DNA of 39,850 nucleotides from Microbacteriaceae bacterium PS02332 (lineage in GTDB: Bacteria; Actinomycetota; Actinomycetes; Actinomycetales; Microbacteriaceae): positions 1 through 39,850 of the forward strand of contig JASCOJ010000010.1 of the NCBI GenBank assembly GCA_029959645.1, in the 5' to 3' direction. Positions 24,360 through 33,255 of this stretch are shown in pieces. Within the stretch, counting starts at the first letter, position 1; each line of letters starts with the position of its first letter. The notes below the pieces were generated by a model that was not told the DNA's origin, ran no database searches, and saw only the letters and a program-made list of their open reading frames with translations. The position numbers were made by a program, and so were the translations under genes.

Positions 24360-25485
24360 CAACCGTGACGAGGAGCGCCTCGAGCGCGAGCAGTGCGGCG
24401 ACGTTGGCGGCGATCCGCTGGCGTGCGAGGGCCACGGCATCGAGCACCTCCAGCGCGGCGACCGGCGGCACCGATGGCAGCGCCCGGTCGAGTTCGTGCC
24501 GGATCGCGAGGTTGACCGGCTCGACCGGCGCTCCGAGCCCGAGCAGGAGCAGGTCCCGGTAGAGCGAGGAGACGTCGATGAGGATGCGGTCGAGCCCGTC
24601 GCGCAGGCTCCGGGTCGCTCGACGCTTCTGGTCGTCCTCGAGCGCACGGAGCTGGGACCGGAGCGCCGGGGGGACGGTGCCACCGGGCTCGATGCCGAGC
24701 GATCGGAGCGCGGCGTCGCGCTCCTCGGCGTCGCGCTCGAGGGTGATCGCCTTCGCGTCCTCGTCCGCGACGGCCAGCAGCGCGGCGGCTGCGTTCACGG
24801 CGTCGCCGACGCTGCGGATGCCGAGCACCGTCGTGAGGGTGCGGCGGCGACGATCCCGTGCGTCCTCGCTCGTCGCCAGCCGCTGCGCCATGCCGATGTG
24901 GCTCTGCGCCTGCCGAGCCGCGTCCGTCGCCAGGACCCGGTCGACGCCGGTCCGGGCGACGAGCAGGTCGGCGACGGACTCGATGCCGGGGACCCGGAGG
25001 CGCACCGAGCGGACGCGCGACCGGATGGTCGGCAGGAGGTCGGCCTCACTCGGCGCACAGAGGATCCAGACGGTGCGCTCGGGTGGCTCCTCGAGCGCCT
25101 TGAGCAGCAGGTTCGAGGTGCGCTCCGTCATGCGGTCGGCGTCCTCGACGATCATCACGCGGTAGCGGCCCACGGACGGCGAGTAGTGCGACGTCGTGAC
25201 GAGCTGCCGGATCTCCTCGATCGTGATGATGACCCGCTGCGTGGTGAGGGTCGCGACGTCCGGGTGCGTGCCGGCACGGATCTGCCGGAGGGTGTGGTCG
25301 TCGTCCGGGCCGGACCCGACGAGCGCTGCCGCGAAGGCCGCCGCGACGTTCGAGCGTCCGGAGCCGGGAGGCCCGGTGATGAGCCACGAGTGCGTCATGC
25401 CCCCGGTGTCGTCGGTCGACTCGGCCGCCGCGCGGCGCGCGGCGCCGGACTCCTCCCGCCCCGGCAGGCCGGCCCACACCCACAT
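24343..25485 (-). CDS. holB: DNA polymerase III subunit delta'
   Basis: Part of the clamp loader that places the beta clamp on DNA at the replication fork. The 380-residue product shows the AAA+ N-terminal domain with MTHSWLITGPPGSGRSNVAA, whose P-loop ends GRS in place of GKS/T as expected for the non-hydrolysing delta' subunit. Further on are RVMIVEDADRMTERTSNLLL, KALEEPP (sensor 1 region) and a helical C-terminal domain. The four-cysteine zinc module of many delta' proteins is missing. ATG 25485 gives the MWVWAGLPG start; no clear ribosome site is visible. It lies 34 nt after tmk in the usual actinobacterial order topA-tmk-holB. Confidence 0.9.
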   Translation of the reverse strand: MWVWAGLPGREESGAARRAAAESTDDTGGMTHSWLITGPPGSGRSNVAAAFAAALVGSGPDDDHTLRQIRAGTHPDVATLTTQRVIITIEEIRQLVTTSHYSPSVGRYRVMIVEDADRMTERTSNLLLKALEEPPERTVWILCAPSEADLLPTIRSRVRSVRLRVPGIESVADLLVARTGVDRVLATDAARQAQSHIGMAQRLATSEDARDRRRRTLTTVLGIRSVGDAVNAAAALLAVADEDAKAITLERDAEERDAALRSLGIEPGGTVPPALRSQLRALEDDQKRRATRSLRDGLDRILIDVSSLYRDLLLLGLGAPVEPVNLAIRHELDRALPSVPPVAALEVLDAVALARQRIAANVAALLALEALLVTVARAVR

Positions 25486-25519
25486 GGTCGGATAATCCCG
25501 GCGACCACCGACGTGACCG

Positions 25520-26164
25520 TCACGCGTCGATCCCCACGAGGGGTGCCAGAGCGGTGCGGATCCGCTCCTGCACCGTCGCCTCGGGCTCGGCGGCGTCGAC
25601 GACGAGGAACCGGTCGGGCTCGGCGTCCGCCATCGCCAGGAACGCCCGGCGCACGGACTCGTGGAACACCGCGGCCTCGGACTCGAGCCGGTCGAAGACG
25701 TCGCCCCGGGCCGAGGCGACGCGGGAACGCCCCACGGTCACGTCGAGGTCGAGCAGGACCGTCCGGTCCGGGACGAGGCCGCCCGCGGCCCAGTCCGAGA
25801 CGTCGCGGATCGAATCCGCACCGAGCCCGCGCGCCACGCCCTGGTACGCGACCGACGAGTCGATGTAGCGGTCCTGCAGCACGACGGCACCCCGGGCGAG
25901 GGCCGGTCGCACGACCGTCTCGACGTGGTGGGCGCGGTCGGCGGCGTAGAGCAGGGCCTCGGCACGGGCGCTGATGTGCCCGCGGTCGTGCAGCACGATC
26001 TCGCGGATCCGCTGGCCGAGCTCCGTACCGCCCGGCTCGCGGGTGCGCACGACCTCGCGGCCGGCCGCCTCGAGCCATGCGGCGAGGAGGCCGGCCTGCG
26101 TGGTCTTGCCCGCTCCGTCGCCGCCCTCGAGCGTGACGAAGCGTCCGGGGAGCGCCGCCGTCAC
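25520..26164 (-). CDS. tmk: Thymidylate kinase
   Basis: It phosphorylates dTMP to dTDP for DNA synthesis. The 214-residue product has the P-loop GGDGAGKTT (14-22), the DR[YH] block QDRYIDSSVAYQGVARGLG with the catalytic Asp-Arg, the LID-like SRVASARGDVFDRLES region, and TREPGGTELGQ, all standard. It begins with GTG overlapping the topA stop by 4 nt (GTGA), so it is coupled to topA and followed by holB: a replication operon. Confidence 0.94.
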   Translation of the reverse strand: MTAALPGRFVTLEGGDGAGKTTQAGLLAAWLEAAGREVVRTREPGGTELGQRIREIVLHDRGHISARAEALLYAADRAHHVETVVRPALARGAVVLQDRYIDSSVAYQGVARGLGADSIRDVSDWAAGGLVPDRTVLLDLDVTVGRSRVASARGDVFDRLESEAAVFHESVRRAFLAMADAEPDRFLVVDAAEPEATVQERIRTALAPLVGIDA

Positions 26165-28950
26165 TTCTTCTTGGCGGGGGCGCGGCGGGTGGTCGGCTTC
26201 TTCTTGACCGGGCCCTTCGCGCGCTTGTCGGCGAGCAGCTGCACGGCGCGTTCGAAGTCGACGTCGTCGACCTCCTCGCCGCGCGGGATGGTGGCGTTCG
26301 TCTCGCCGTCGGTGACGTAGGGCCCGAAGCGGCCGTCCTTCACCTTGATCGGCTTGCCGGACACCGGGTCGGCCTCGAACTCCTTCAGCGCGGCACTGGC
26401 GGTGCGCTTGGCGCCGTACTTCGGCTGCGCGAAGATCTCCAGGGCACCGGGGAGGTCGACGTCGAAGATGGCGTCCTCGCTCGGGAGCGTCCGGGTGTCG
26501 GTGCCCTTCTTGAGGTAGGGACCGTACCGGCCGTTCTGCGCCGTGATCTCGTCGCCGGACTCCGGGTCCTTCCCGACCACGCGGGGCAGGTCGAGCAGCT
26601 TGAGTGCGGTCTCGAGGTCGACGGTCTGCGGGTCCATCGACTTGAACAGCGACGCGGTGCGCTCCTTCGGAGCCGCGGCCTTCTTCGTCGTCTTCTTCGC
26701 CGTGGTCGCCTTGGCCGCGGTCTTCGTGCCCGCGGCCTTCGTCGCGGTCGTCGTCGTGCTCGCGGGCTCGGCGGCAGCGGGGGCGAGGACCTCGCCGGTC
26801 GCCTGGTCCACCTCGGGCTCGGGCTCCGGCGTGCGCTCGGTCACGTAGGGACCGAACCGGCCGTCCTTCGCGAGCACCTCCTTGCCCGTCTCCGGGTTGA
26901 CGCCGACCACGCGGTCGCTCACGACCGGTGCCTCGACGAGCTCGCGGGCCTTCTCCTGCGTCAGCTCGTCGGGCGCGATGTCCTCGGGGACGTTCACCCG
27001 GCGTGGCTTCTCCGGGTCGTCGCTCGGGGTCTCGATGTAGGGCCCGTAGCGGCCGATCCGCAGCGTGAGCCCGGGGGCGAGCTCGACGGAGTTGATCTCC
27101 CGCGCGTCGATCTCGCCGAGGTTGTCGATGACGGTGCGGAGACCGCGCTGGTCACCGCCGCCGAAGTAGAAGCCCTTGAGCCAGTCGACCCGGTCCTCGT
27201 CACCGCTGGCGATCCGGTCGAGGTCGTTCTCCATCTCGGCGGTGAAGTCGTACTGCACGAGGTCGCCGAAGTAGTCCTCGAGGAGCCGGACGACGCTGAA
27301 CGCGATCCACTGCGGCACGAGGGCCGTGCCGCGCTGGGTGACGTAGCCGCGGTCGATGATCGTCGAGATGATCGCCGCGTACGTCGACGGGCGCCCGATG
27401 CCGAGCTCCTCGAGCGTCTTGACGAGGCTCGCCTCCGTGTAGCGCGGGGGTGCCGAGGTGTCGTGCCCCTTGGCGAGCACGTCGTGCACGCCGAGGTGGT
27501 CGCCCTCGGTCATCTGCGGGAGCTTCGCGTCCTCGGTGGACTCGCTGCTGGCCCGCTCCTCGTCGCGGCCCTCTTCGTAGGCGTTGAGGAACCCGCGGAA
27601 GGTGATCACGGTGCCGGACGCGGTGAACTCCACGTCCGTCCCCGTCGCGGTGCTGGCGAGGCCCTCGACCGACTCGGTCGAGGTGATGCCGAGCACGACC
27701 GACGCCGTCGACCCCTTTGCGTCCGCCATCTGCGATGCGACGGTGCGCTTCCAGATGAGGTCGTAGAGCCGCAGGTCGTTGCCGCGGAGCACGCCCTCCA
27801 TCTGCGACGGCGTACGGAAGGTGTCGCCGGCGGGACGGATGGCCTCGTGGGCCTCCTGGGCGTTCTTGCTCTTGCCGGCGTAGCTGCGGGGCTTCGCCGG
27901 GATCGAGTCGGCCCCGTACAGCTCGGAGGCCTGCTTGCGCGCCGCGGTGACCGCCTGCTGGGAGAGCGAGGACGAGTCGGTCCGCATGTAGGTGATGTGG
28001 CCGTTCTCGTAGAGCGACTGCGCGACGCTCATCGTCTGCCGCGCCGAGAACCGGAGCTTGCGCGCGGCCTCCTGCTGCAGCGTCGACGTGGTGAACGGGG
28101 CTGCCGGTCGACGCGTGTACGGCTTCGACTCGACGCTGCGCACGACGGCGTCACCGGCGCGCTCGAGCAGCGCCGACAGCGAGGACGCGGACGCCTCGTC
28201 GAGCCGGACGACGTCGGACTTCGTCGCACCACGGTCGTCGAAGTCACGGCCGGAGGCGACCCGCATGCCGTGGATCCGGGCGAGGCGGGCCGGGAAGGCG
28301 CCTTCGTCGGTCTTCTCGAACCGGGCGGTGAGGTCCCAGTAGTTGGCGGAGACGAAGGCGAGGCGCTCACGTTCGCGGTCGACGACGAGTCGCGTCGCCG
28401 CGGACTGCACGCGGCCGGCGGACAGGCCGGGGCCGACCTTGCGCCAGAGCACCGGCGAGACCTCGTAGCCGTAGAGACGGTCGAGGATGCGACGCGTCTC
28501 CTGAGCGTCGACGAGCGCGGTGTCGAGCTCACGCGTCGCCTCCTTCGCCCGCTGGATGGCTTCCTTGGTGATCTCGTGGAAGACCATGCGGTGCACCGGC
28601 ACCTTGGGCTTGAGCACCTGCAGGAGGTGCCACGCGATGGCCTCGCCCTCGCGGTCCTCATCAGTTGCGAGGAAGAGTTCGTCGGCGTCCTTGAGGGCAC
28701 GCTTCAGGTCGGCAACCGTCTTCTTCTTCGCGTCGGACACCACGTAGTACGGCTCGAAGCCGTTGTCGACGTCGACCGAGAACTTGCCGAGCGAGCCCTT
28801 CTTCAGCTCTGCCGGGAGGTTCTTGGGCTCGACGAGGTCGCGGATGTGTCCGACGGACGCCTGGACCTCGTACCCGTCGCCGAGGTATTGCGCGATCGTC
28901 TTCGCCTTGGCGGGGCTCTCGACGATCACGAGCTTCTTCGTGCCTGGCAC
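26161..28950 (-). CDS. topA: DNA topoisomerase I
   Basis: A type IA topoisomerase that relaxes negative supercoils. The 929-residue product has the Toprim domain (KKLVIVESPAKAKTIAQYLG, DEDREGEAIAWH), the catalytic Tyr321 in TYMRTDSSS, and the actinobacterial C-terminal region of repeated modules (GRFGPYV, GRYGPYI, GRYGPYL, GRFGPYV). The end is Lys/Ala-rich (KKKPTTRRAPAKKK), and a Thr/Ala/Lys-rich linker (about 735-780) separates two repeats. The frame is open upstream to 29229, but GTG 28950 follows AAGGAG with a 5-nt gap and gives the family N-terminus, so I start there. It is first of topA-tmk-holB and overlaps the end of a TadE-like gene. Confidence 0.95.
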   Translation of the reverse strand: MPGTKKLVIVESPAKAKTIAQYLGDGYEVQASVGHIRDLVEPKNLPAELKKGSLGKFSVDVDNGFEPYYVVSDAKKKTVADLKRALKDADELFLATDEDREGEAIAWHLLQVLKPKVPVHRMVFHEITKEAIQRAKEATRELDTALVDAQETRRILDRLYGYEVSPVLWRKVGPGLSAGRVQSAATRLVVDRERERLAFVSANYWDLTARFEKTDEGAFPARLARIHGMRVASGRDFDDRGATKSDVVRLDEASASSLSALLERAGDAVVRSVESKPYTRRPAAPFTTSTLQQEAARKLRFSARQTMSVAQSLYENGHITYMRTDSSSLSQQAVTAARKQASELYGADSIPAKPRSYAGKSKNAQEAHEAIRPAGDTFRTPSQMEGVLRGNDLRLYDLIWKRTVASQMADAKGSTASVVLGITSTESVEGLASTATGTDVEFTASGTVITFRGFLNAYEEGRDEERASSESTEDAKLPQMTEGDHLGVHDVLAKGHDTSAPPRYTEASLVKTLEELGIGRPSTYAAIISTIIDRGYVTQRGTALVPQWIAFSVVRLLEDYFGDLVQYDFTAEMENDLDRIASGDEDRVDWLKGFYFGGGDQRGLRTVIDNLGEIDAREINSVELAPGLTLRIGRYGPYIETPSDDPEKPRRVNVPEDIAPDELTQEKARELVEAPVVSDRVVGVNPETGKEVLAKDGRFGPYVTERTPEPEPEVDQATGEVLAPAAAEPASTTTTATKAAGTKTAAKATTAKKTTKKAAAPKERTASLFKSMDPQTVDLETALKLLDLPRVVGKDPESGDEITAQNGRYGPYLKKGTDTRTLPSEDAIFDVDLPGALEIFAQPKYGAKRTASAALKEFEADPVSGKPIKVKDGRFGPYVTDGETNATIPRGEEVDDVDFERAVQLLADKRAKGPVKKKPTTRRAPAKKK

Positions 28951-29525
28951 GTGACTCCTTGATCGATGGTGCTCGTCAGCCGCTGGACGACATGATCGCG
29001 TCCTGGTCGACCGGGACTTCGGTGACCGGGGGTCTGACAGGCACACCATACACACACAGATGGGGATGACCAGCCGCACCACGAACCGGTTCTCCGGTGC
29101 GCGGCACGACCGGGCGGGTCGGACGACGACGTGGCGATGTCCGGTCCGGCCGTCGCCGTCGCGGTCGCGGGGAAGGGCCGCGTCCCGACGACGACCCGGA
29201 CCGACGCAACCGTCTCGTGCACCGAGCACGAGACGACCCGGCCGCCGTTCGACCGAGCCGCACGCTCAGCTGCTGGACACGGCGCGCCCGGGACGAGGTC
29301 CACGGCGGCAGGCGCCGCGACGAGCGCGGCGGCGTCAGCAGCGCTCTGCGCCCGGGCAGTGCCGACGCGGTGCCCGGCTGCGGTGAGCGCGGCCGCGACG
29401 ACGACCACCACGGCGCCGAGCACGGCGACGACCGCGACCGTCGCCGAACCACGGTCGGTGGGACAGCGCCCGTGCCCCGGACGACCATCGAGGCCGGGAC
29501 GGGAGCCGCAGCCACGGGACGTCAC
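28926..29525 (-). CDS. TadE-like pilus/secretion-neighbourhood protein with a long tail
   Basis: The first part (about 30-135) matches the helicase/secretion-neighbourhood TadE-like family: DRGSATVAVVAVLGAVVVVV as a membrane segment, then GTARAQSAADAAALVAAPAA and a secreted stretch ending near VVVGTRPFPAT. Members are usually about 110-130 residues; here the frame stays open for roughly 60 more residues of Ser/Arg/Cys-rich sequence and overlaps the topA start by 25 nt. The real end may lie earlier, with a stop lost by mutation. Start GTG 29525 overlaps the TadE stop by GTGA. Confidence 0.7.
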   Translation of the reverse strand: MTSRGCGSRPGLDGRPGHGRCPTDRGSATVAVVAVLGAVVVVVAAALTAAGHRVGTARAQSAADAAALVAAPAAVDLVPGAPCPAAERAARSNGGRVVSCSVHETVASVRVVVGTRPFPATATATAGPDIATSSSDPPGRAAHRRTGSWCGWSSPSVCVWCACQTPGHRSPGRPGRDHVVQRLTSTIDQGVTCQARRSS

Positions 29526-29869
29526 GACCGTTCCTCCACGGCACAGGCACGGCCACGGAGGAGCAGCCCCGCGAACGGCCCACCGGCGACCGGACGGGAC
29601 ACCGTCACGCACACGAGACCGCCGTCGTGCGTGACAGCTGCTGCGGCGCCGGCCGCGACCTCGGCGACGACCTGACGTCCGGTCTCGTCGTCACCGCGCC
29701 CGGCCGCCCGGGCAGCGGCTCCGGCTGCCGACTGGAGCCGGCCCTGCGCGTCGACGAGCACGACCCCGACCACGCCGAGGGTGAGGACGGTCACGACCGC
29801 CGGGAGCGCGACGGCGAACTCCACCGTGACGGCACCGCGCTCCGCACGGTCACGATGTGAGCGCGCCAC
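29522..29869 (-). CDS. tadE: TadE-family pilus assembly protein
   Basis: A 115-residue minor pilin. After a basic N-terminus (ARSHRDRAERGAVTVEF) comes a pilin-like hydrophobic helix (AVALPAVVTVLTLGVVGVVLV) that places it in the membrane. The rest is exported, with two cysteines near the C-terminus (LVCVTVS, RGRACAVEE). The Gly-x-x-(V)-Glu around residue 13-17 is the prepilin-type cut signature. It overlaps the DUF4244 gene by 20 nt and the next TadE-like gene by 4 nt, so the genes of the Tad block are translated together. Confidence 0.82.
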   Translation of the reverse strand: MARSHRDRAERGAVTVEFAVALPAVVTVLTLGVVGVVLVDAQGRLQSAAGAAARAAGRGDDETGRQVVAEVAAGAAAAVTHDGGLVCVTVSRPVAGGPFAGLLLRGRACAVEERS

Positions 29870-30308
29870 GGACGAGGTCGGTGAGGATGGCCTGCACCTC
29901 GCCGGACCGCATCACCGCGACGAGGACGCCCGCGAAGGCGACGGCGGCGAGGATCACGATCGCGTACTCCGCCGTCGCCGAACCGTGGTCGTCCCGGACC
30001 CGGTCGCACAGCCCGACCCGGTCGCGCAGCCCGACCCGGTCGCGCCGCCCCTGGTGCTGCCCCGAGCGGTCGACCAGCCGGTGCCGCAGGCAGCAGCAGC
30101 AGCCCGGGAACCCACCCGGACCGCCCGACGAGCACCGGTCGGGACGTCGGACCGAACCGGGCAGCCGGATCGGCTCGGTCGACGCACGCCGTGCCCCGGG
30201 TCCGACGGCACCCGCGGGTGGCACGGCCCGCTCGCGCTCGGAGCGCTCGATGGTCGGCACGCGGGGCTGCCGCACCGGCGGGACAGGTCGGTGTTCCTGG
30301 AGTGTCAT
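29850..30308 (-). CDS. DUF4244 (Flp-type pilin) with an unusual N-terminal extension
   Basis: The last 50 residues (DDHGSATAEYAIVILAAVAF, AGVLVAVMRSGEVQAILTDL, VRGALTS) are a textbook DUF4244 domain, the major Flp-like pilin subunit of actinobacterial Tad loci, with the prepilin G-x4-E signature. The family is usually about 60-80 residues; this frame adds about 100 more residues, with a Cys run (GCCCC), Arg-rich text and a tandem repeat. The ATG at 30308 has GAGAGGA 8 nt upstream and is the only start with a ribosome site. The added part may be a leader removed on maturation, or the true start may be missed. The gene precedes tadE. Confidence 0.7.
   Translation of the reverse strand: MTLQEHRPVPPVRQPRVPTIERSERERAVPPAGAVGPGARRASTEPIRLPGSVRRPDRCSSGGPGGFPGCCCCLRHRLVDRSGQHQGRRDRVGLRDRVGLCDRVRDDHGSATAEYAIVILAAVAFAGVLVAVMRSGEVQAILTDLVRGALTS
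30001..30051 (-). repeat. 18-bp tandem repeat in the DUF4244 leader
   Basis: CGGTCGCACAGCCCGACC (30001-30018) and CGGTCGCGCAGCCCGACC (30019-30036) are followed by a partial third copy (30037-30051). In the pilin frame it encodes GLCDRVRD- and GLRDRV-like repeats. Confidence 0.75.
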
Positions 30309-30398
30309 CTGGTCGTCCTCTCTCATGTCCGATGTCGTGCTCCCAGCCTCGCCACCCCGCGCCGCGCGGACGGCCCCGGGATGCTCTCCTGTGGACGG

Positions 30399-31477
<1,079 letters not shown>

Positions 31478-31481
<4 letters not shown>

Positions 31482-32617
31482 CCCGACGACGCGACCACCC
31501 GCGCCCCGCTCGCCGCTCCGTGCCGTCCCCGGAACGCGACCCCACCGGCGACCGCACCGGCGACCGGCTCTCCCGCACCTGGGGTCGAGGCTGCACTGCG
31601 TCCGCCCCGAGCCCGGACGAGCTCCACCGTCGCCATCGGCCGGACCTCGAGCCGCCCGCCGGGATCGACCCCGAACGCCCCGATGCCCACCAGCCGTCGC
31701 CCCGCGCGCCGCCGGTCGACGTGGAGCACGAGGTCGAACGCACTCGCCGCCTGCCGGGCGAGGGCATCGGGTCCGAGTCCGGCGAGCGCACCGAGCGCCT
31801 CGAGCCGTGCCGGGACGTCGGCGACACCGTTCGCGTGCAGGGTCCCCGCTCCCCCGTCGTGCCCGGTGTTCAGCGCCGCCATGAGCTCCCGTACCTCGGC
31901 TCCGCGGCACTCGCCGACGACGAGCCGGTCCGGTCGCATGCGGAGCGCCTCCCGCAGGAGACGGTCGAGCCCGAGTGCACCCACGCCCTCCGCGTTCGCC
32001 TGCCGCGCTTCGAGTCCCACGACGTGCGGGTGGTCGACGCGGAGTTCGGCCACGTCCTCCACGGTCACGATGCGCTCGTCCGGTGGCACGAGCGCGAGCA
32101 TGGCGGCGAGCAAGGTCGTCTTGCCGCTGCCGGTCGCCCCGGTCACCAGGACGTTCCGCCGCGCTGCGACCACGTGGTCGACGACGTCCCGTGGGACGAC
32201 GTCGAAGAACCCCTCCGCCTCGAGCGCCGCCACCGTCGGCCTTCGGCCGCGGGGCAGTCGGATCGAGATGGCGGTACCGGGGGTCGCGACCGGGGCGAGG
32301 ACGACGTGGACGCGGACGCCGTCCCCGAGCCGCACGTCGGCACACGGCGTCGTCTCGTCGACGTGGCGGCCGCCGAGGGCGATGAGTGCCTGCGCGAGGT
32401 CGCGGGCCCGGTCCTCCCGCAGCACGAGTCCCGGCACCGACACGACGCCGTCCCCGCGGTCCACCCACACGCCGCGGTCGGCGAGGACGAGGACGTCGGT
32501 CACGGCGTCGTCGACGACGAACGGGGCGAGTTCCTCGAACTCCACGAGCGGCGCGACGGTGCGACCGTTCGTCGGCCGGGGGGCGCCGGGGAGGAAGGGA
32601 GCGCGGTGTCGGTGCAT
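31478..32617 (-). CDS. tadA: Tad pilus assembly ATPase TadA
   Basis: A 379-residue type II/IV secretion ATPase that powers pilus assembly at the inner membrane. Visible are the N-terminal domain (DDAVTDVLVLADRGVWVDRG), the Walker A GATGSGKTT, an Asp box TVEDVAELRVDHPHV, the Walker B-like LRMRPDRLVVGECRGAE, and a His box GTLHAN. The frame extends to 32695, but the ATG at 32617 has TATCGT 7 nt upstream and no ribosome site, so a leaderless message is likely and sets the start. It overlaps the TadB/C gene by 4 nt. The usual TadZ/Ssd gene of this locus is not seen upstream. Confidence 0.88.
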
Positions 32618-32624
32618 GTCGAGG

Positions 32625-32630
32625 ACGATA
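32625..32630 (-). promoter_or_regulatory. -10 box of a leaderless tadA promoter
   Basis: Minus-strand TATCGT, 7 nt, ATG at 32617. It drives the whole Tad block tadA-tadB/C-DUF4244-tadE-tadE-like. Confidence 0.45.
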
Positions 32631-32652
32631 GGCACGCGCCGCAGCCGACCGC

Positions 32653-32671
32653 GGGCCTCCAGGCCGGTCGG
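32653..32671. repeat. Dispersed GCCTCCAGGC element, copy 3
   Basis: GGGCCTCCAGGCCGGTCGG lies just upstream of the tadA promoter. It shares its core with the elements at 488-530 and 12228-12245. Confidence 0.45.
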
Positions 32672-32940
32672 TGCACGTCCCGGTGCGATCCACAAGGAGG
32701 ACGGCGCTTGTACCCCGTTCCGATGTCCCGTACCCCGTCAGGAGGCGCACCCGGGACGTCGATGTCCGGAAGACCGCCGGAAGGAGCCCGCACTTCCCGG
32801 GCGTTGCGCCGCCGTCCGACCGGCGCGGAGATACGCGACACCTGTGGCAGACCGGTCTGTCCAGGCTTCCGCGCGCCCGCTGGGATCGGAGCGGCCCGGG
32901 TTCTCCGTCGGGCTGCGGACCGGCGACCGAGCGTCGGGGG

Positions 32941-33037
32941 AAAAGAAGAGGCGGCACCTGTTGGGGGGAACGGGTGCCGCCTGGACATCGCGGGATTGGG
33001 GGGAATCCGATGCGATGCCGCCGGAACGAGTCCGGCG
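32941..33037 (-). ncRNA. 6C small RNA
   Basis: On the minus strand, two stem-loops each carry a loop of exactly six C. Loop 1: an outer stem CATCGC/GCGATG and an inner stem GGATT/AATCC around CCCCCC (32993-33008). Loop 2: a perfect 10-bp stem AGGCGGCACC/GGTGCCGCCT (32949-32982) whose apex is TT-CCCCCC-AA. Loop 2 is followed by TCTTCTTTT, so it also acts as the terminator. A 5' hairpin CGCCGGA/TCCGGCG precedes them (33016-33034). This is the pattern of the actinobacterial 6C RNA family. In mycobacteria (B11) it lies between the Tad/ssd locus and the acs region, as here, which supports the call. Known members regulate targets through the C-rich loops pairing with G-rich mRNA sites. Confidence 0.88.
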
Positions 33038-33043
33038 AGAACG

Positions 33044-33074
33044 AGTGTACCCCACAACGGAGCATGCTCGGCAA
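33044..33074 (-). promoter_or_regulatory. Promoter of the 6C RNA
   Basis: On the minus strand TACACT (33044-33049) is a good -10 box about 7 nt before the predicted 5' end near 33037. TTGCCG (33069-33074) could serve as -35 with a long 19-nt spacer. The inverted repeat GGAGCATGCTC lies between and just upstream and may bind a regulator. Confidence 0.55.
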
Positions 33075-33083
33075 CCCCATGCT

Positions 33084-33117
33084 CCGGATCGCGAACTGGG
33101 ACAGCCGGATCGCGAAC
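33084..33117. promoter_or_regulatory. Direct-repeat operator candidate between 6C RNA and acs
   Basis: CCGGATCGCGAAC occurs twice, at 33084-33096 and 33105-33117, with start-to-start distance 21 bp, two turns of the DNA helix. It sits between the divergent 6C promoter and the acs promoter, so one protein bound on the same face could control either or both. Confidence 0.45.
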
Positions 33118-33255
33118 GGCGGCAACTGATCACCCGGGTGCCGTCACTCGGCGTCGCGACGACCGCCCGCGCCCGTCCCGGGGGTAGTCTCCGACTGCGC
33201 CCGACCGGCCCAGCGCGCCGACCGGAGGCGGCACCGACGACGTGAAGGAAGATCG

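Noticed and set aside
28951-29229. Longer topA start at 29229
   Set aside because: The added 93 residues are not like topoisomerases; GTG 28950 has a good ribosome site and the family N-terminus.
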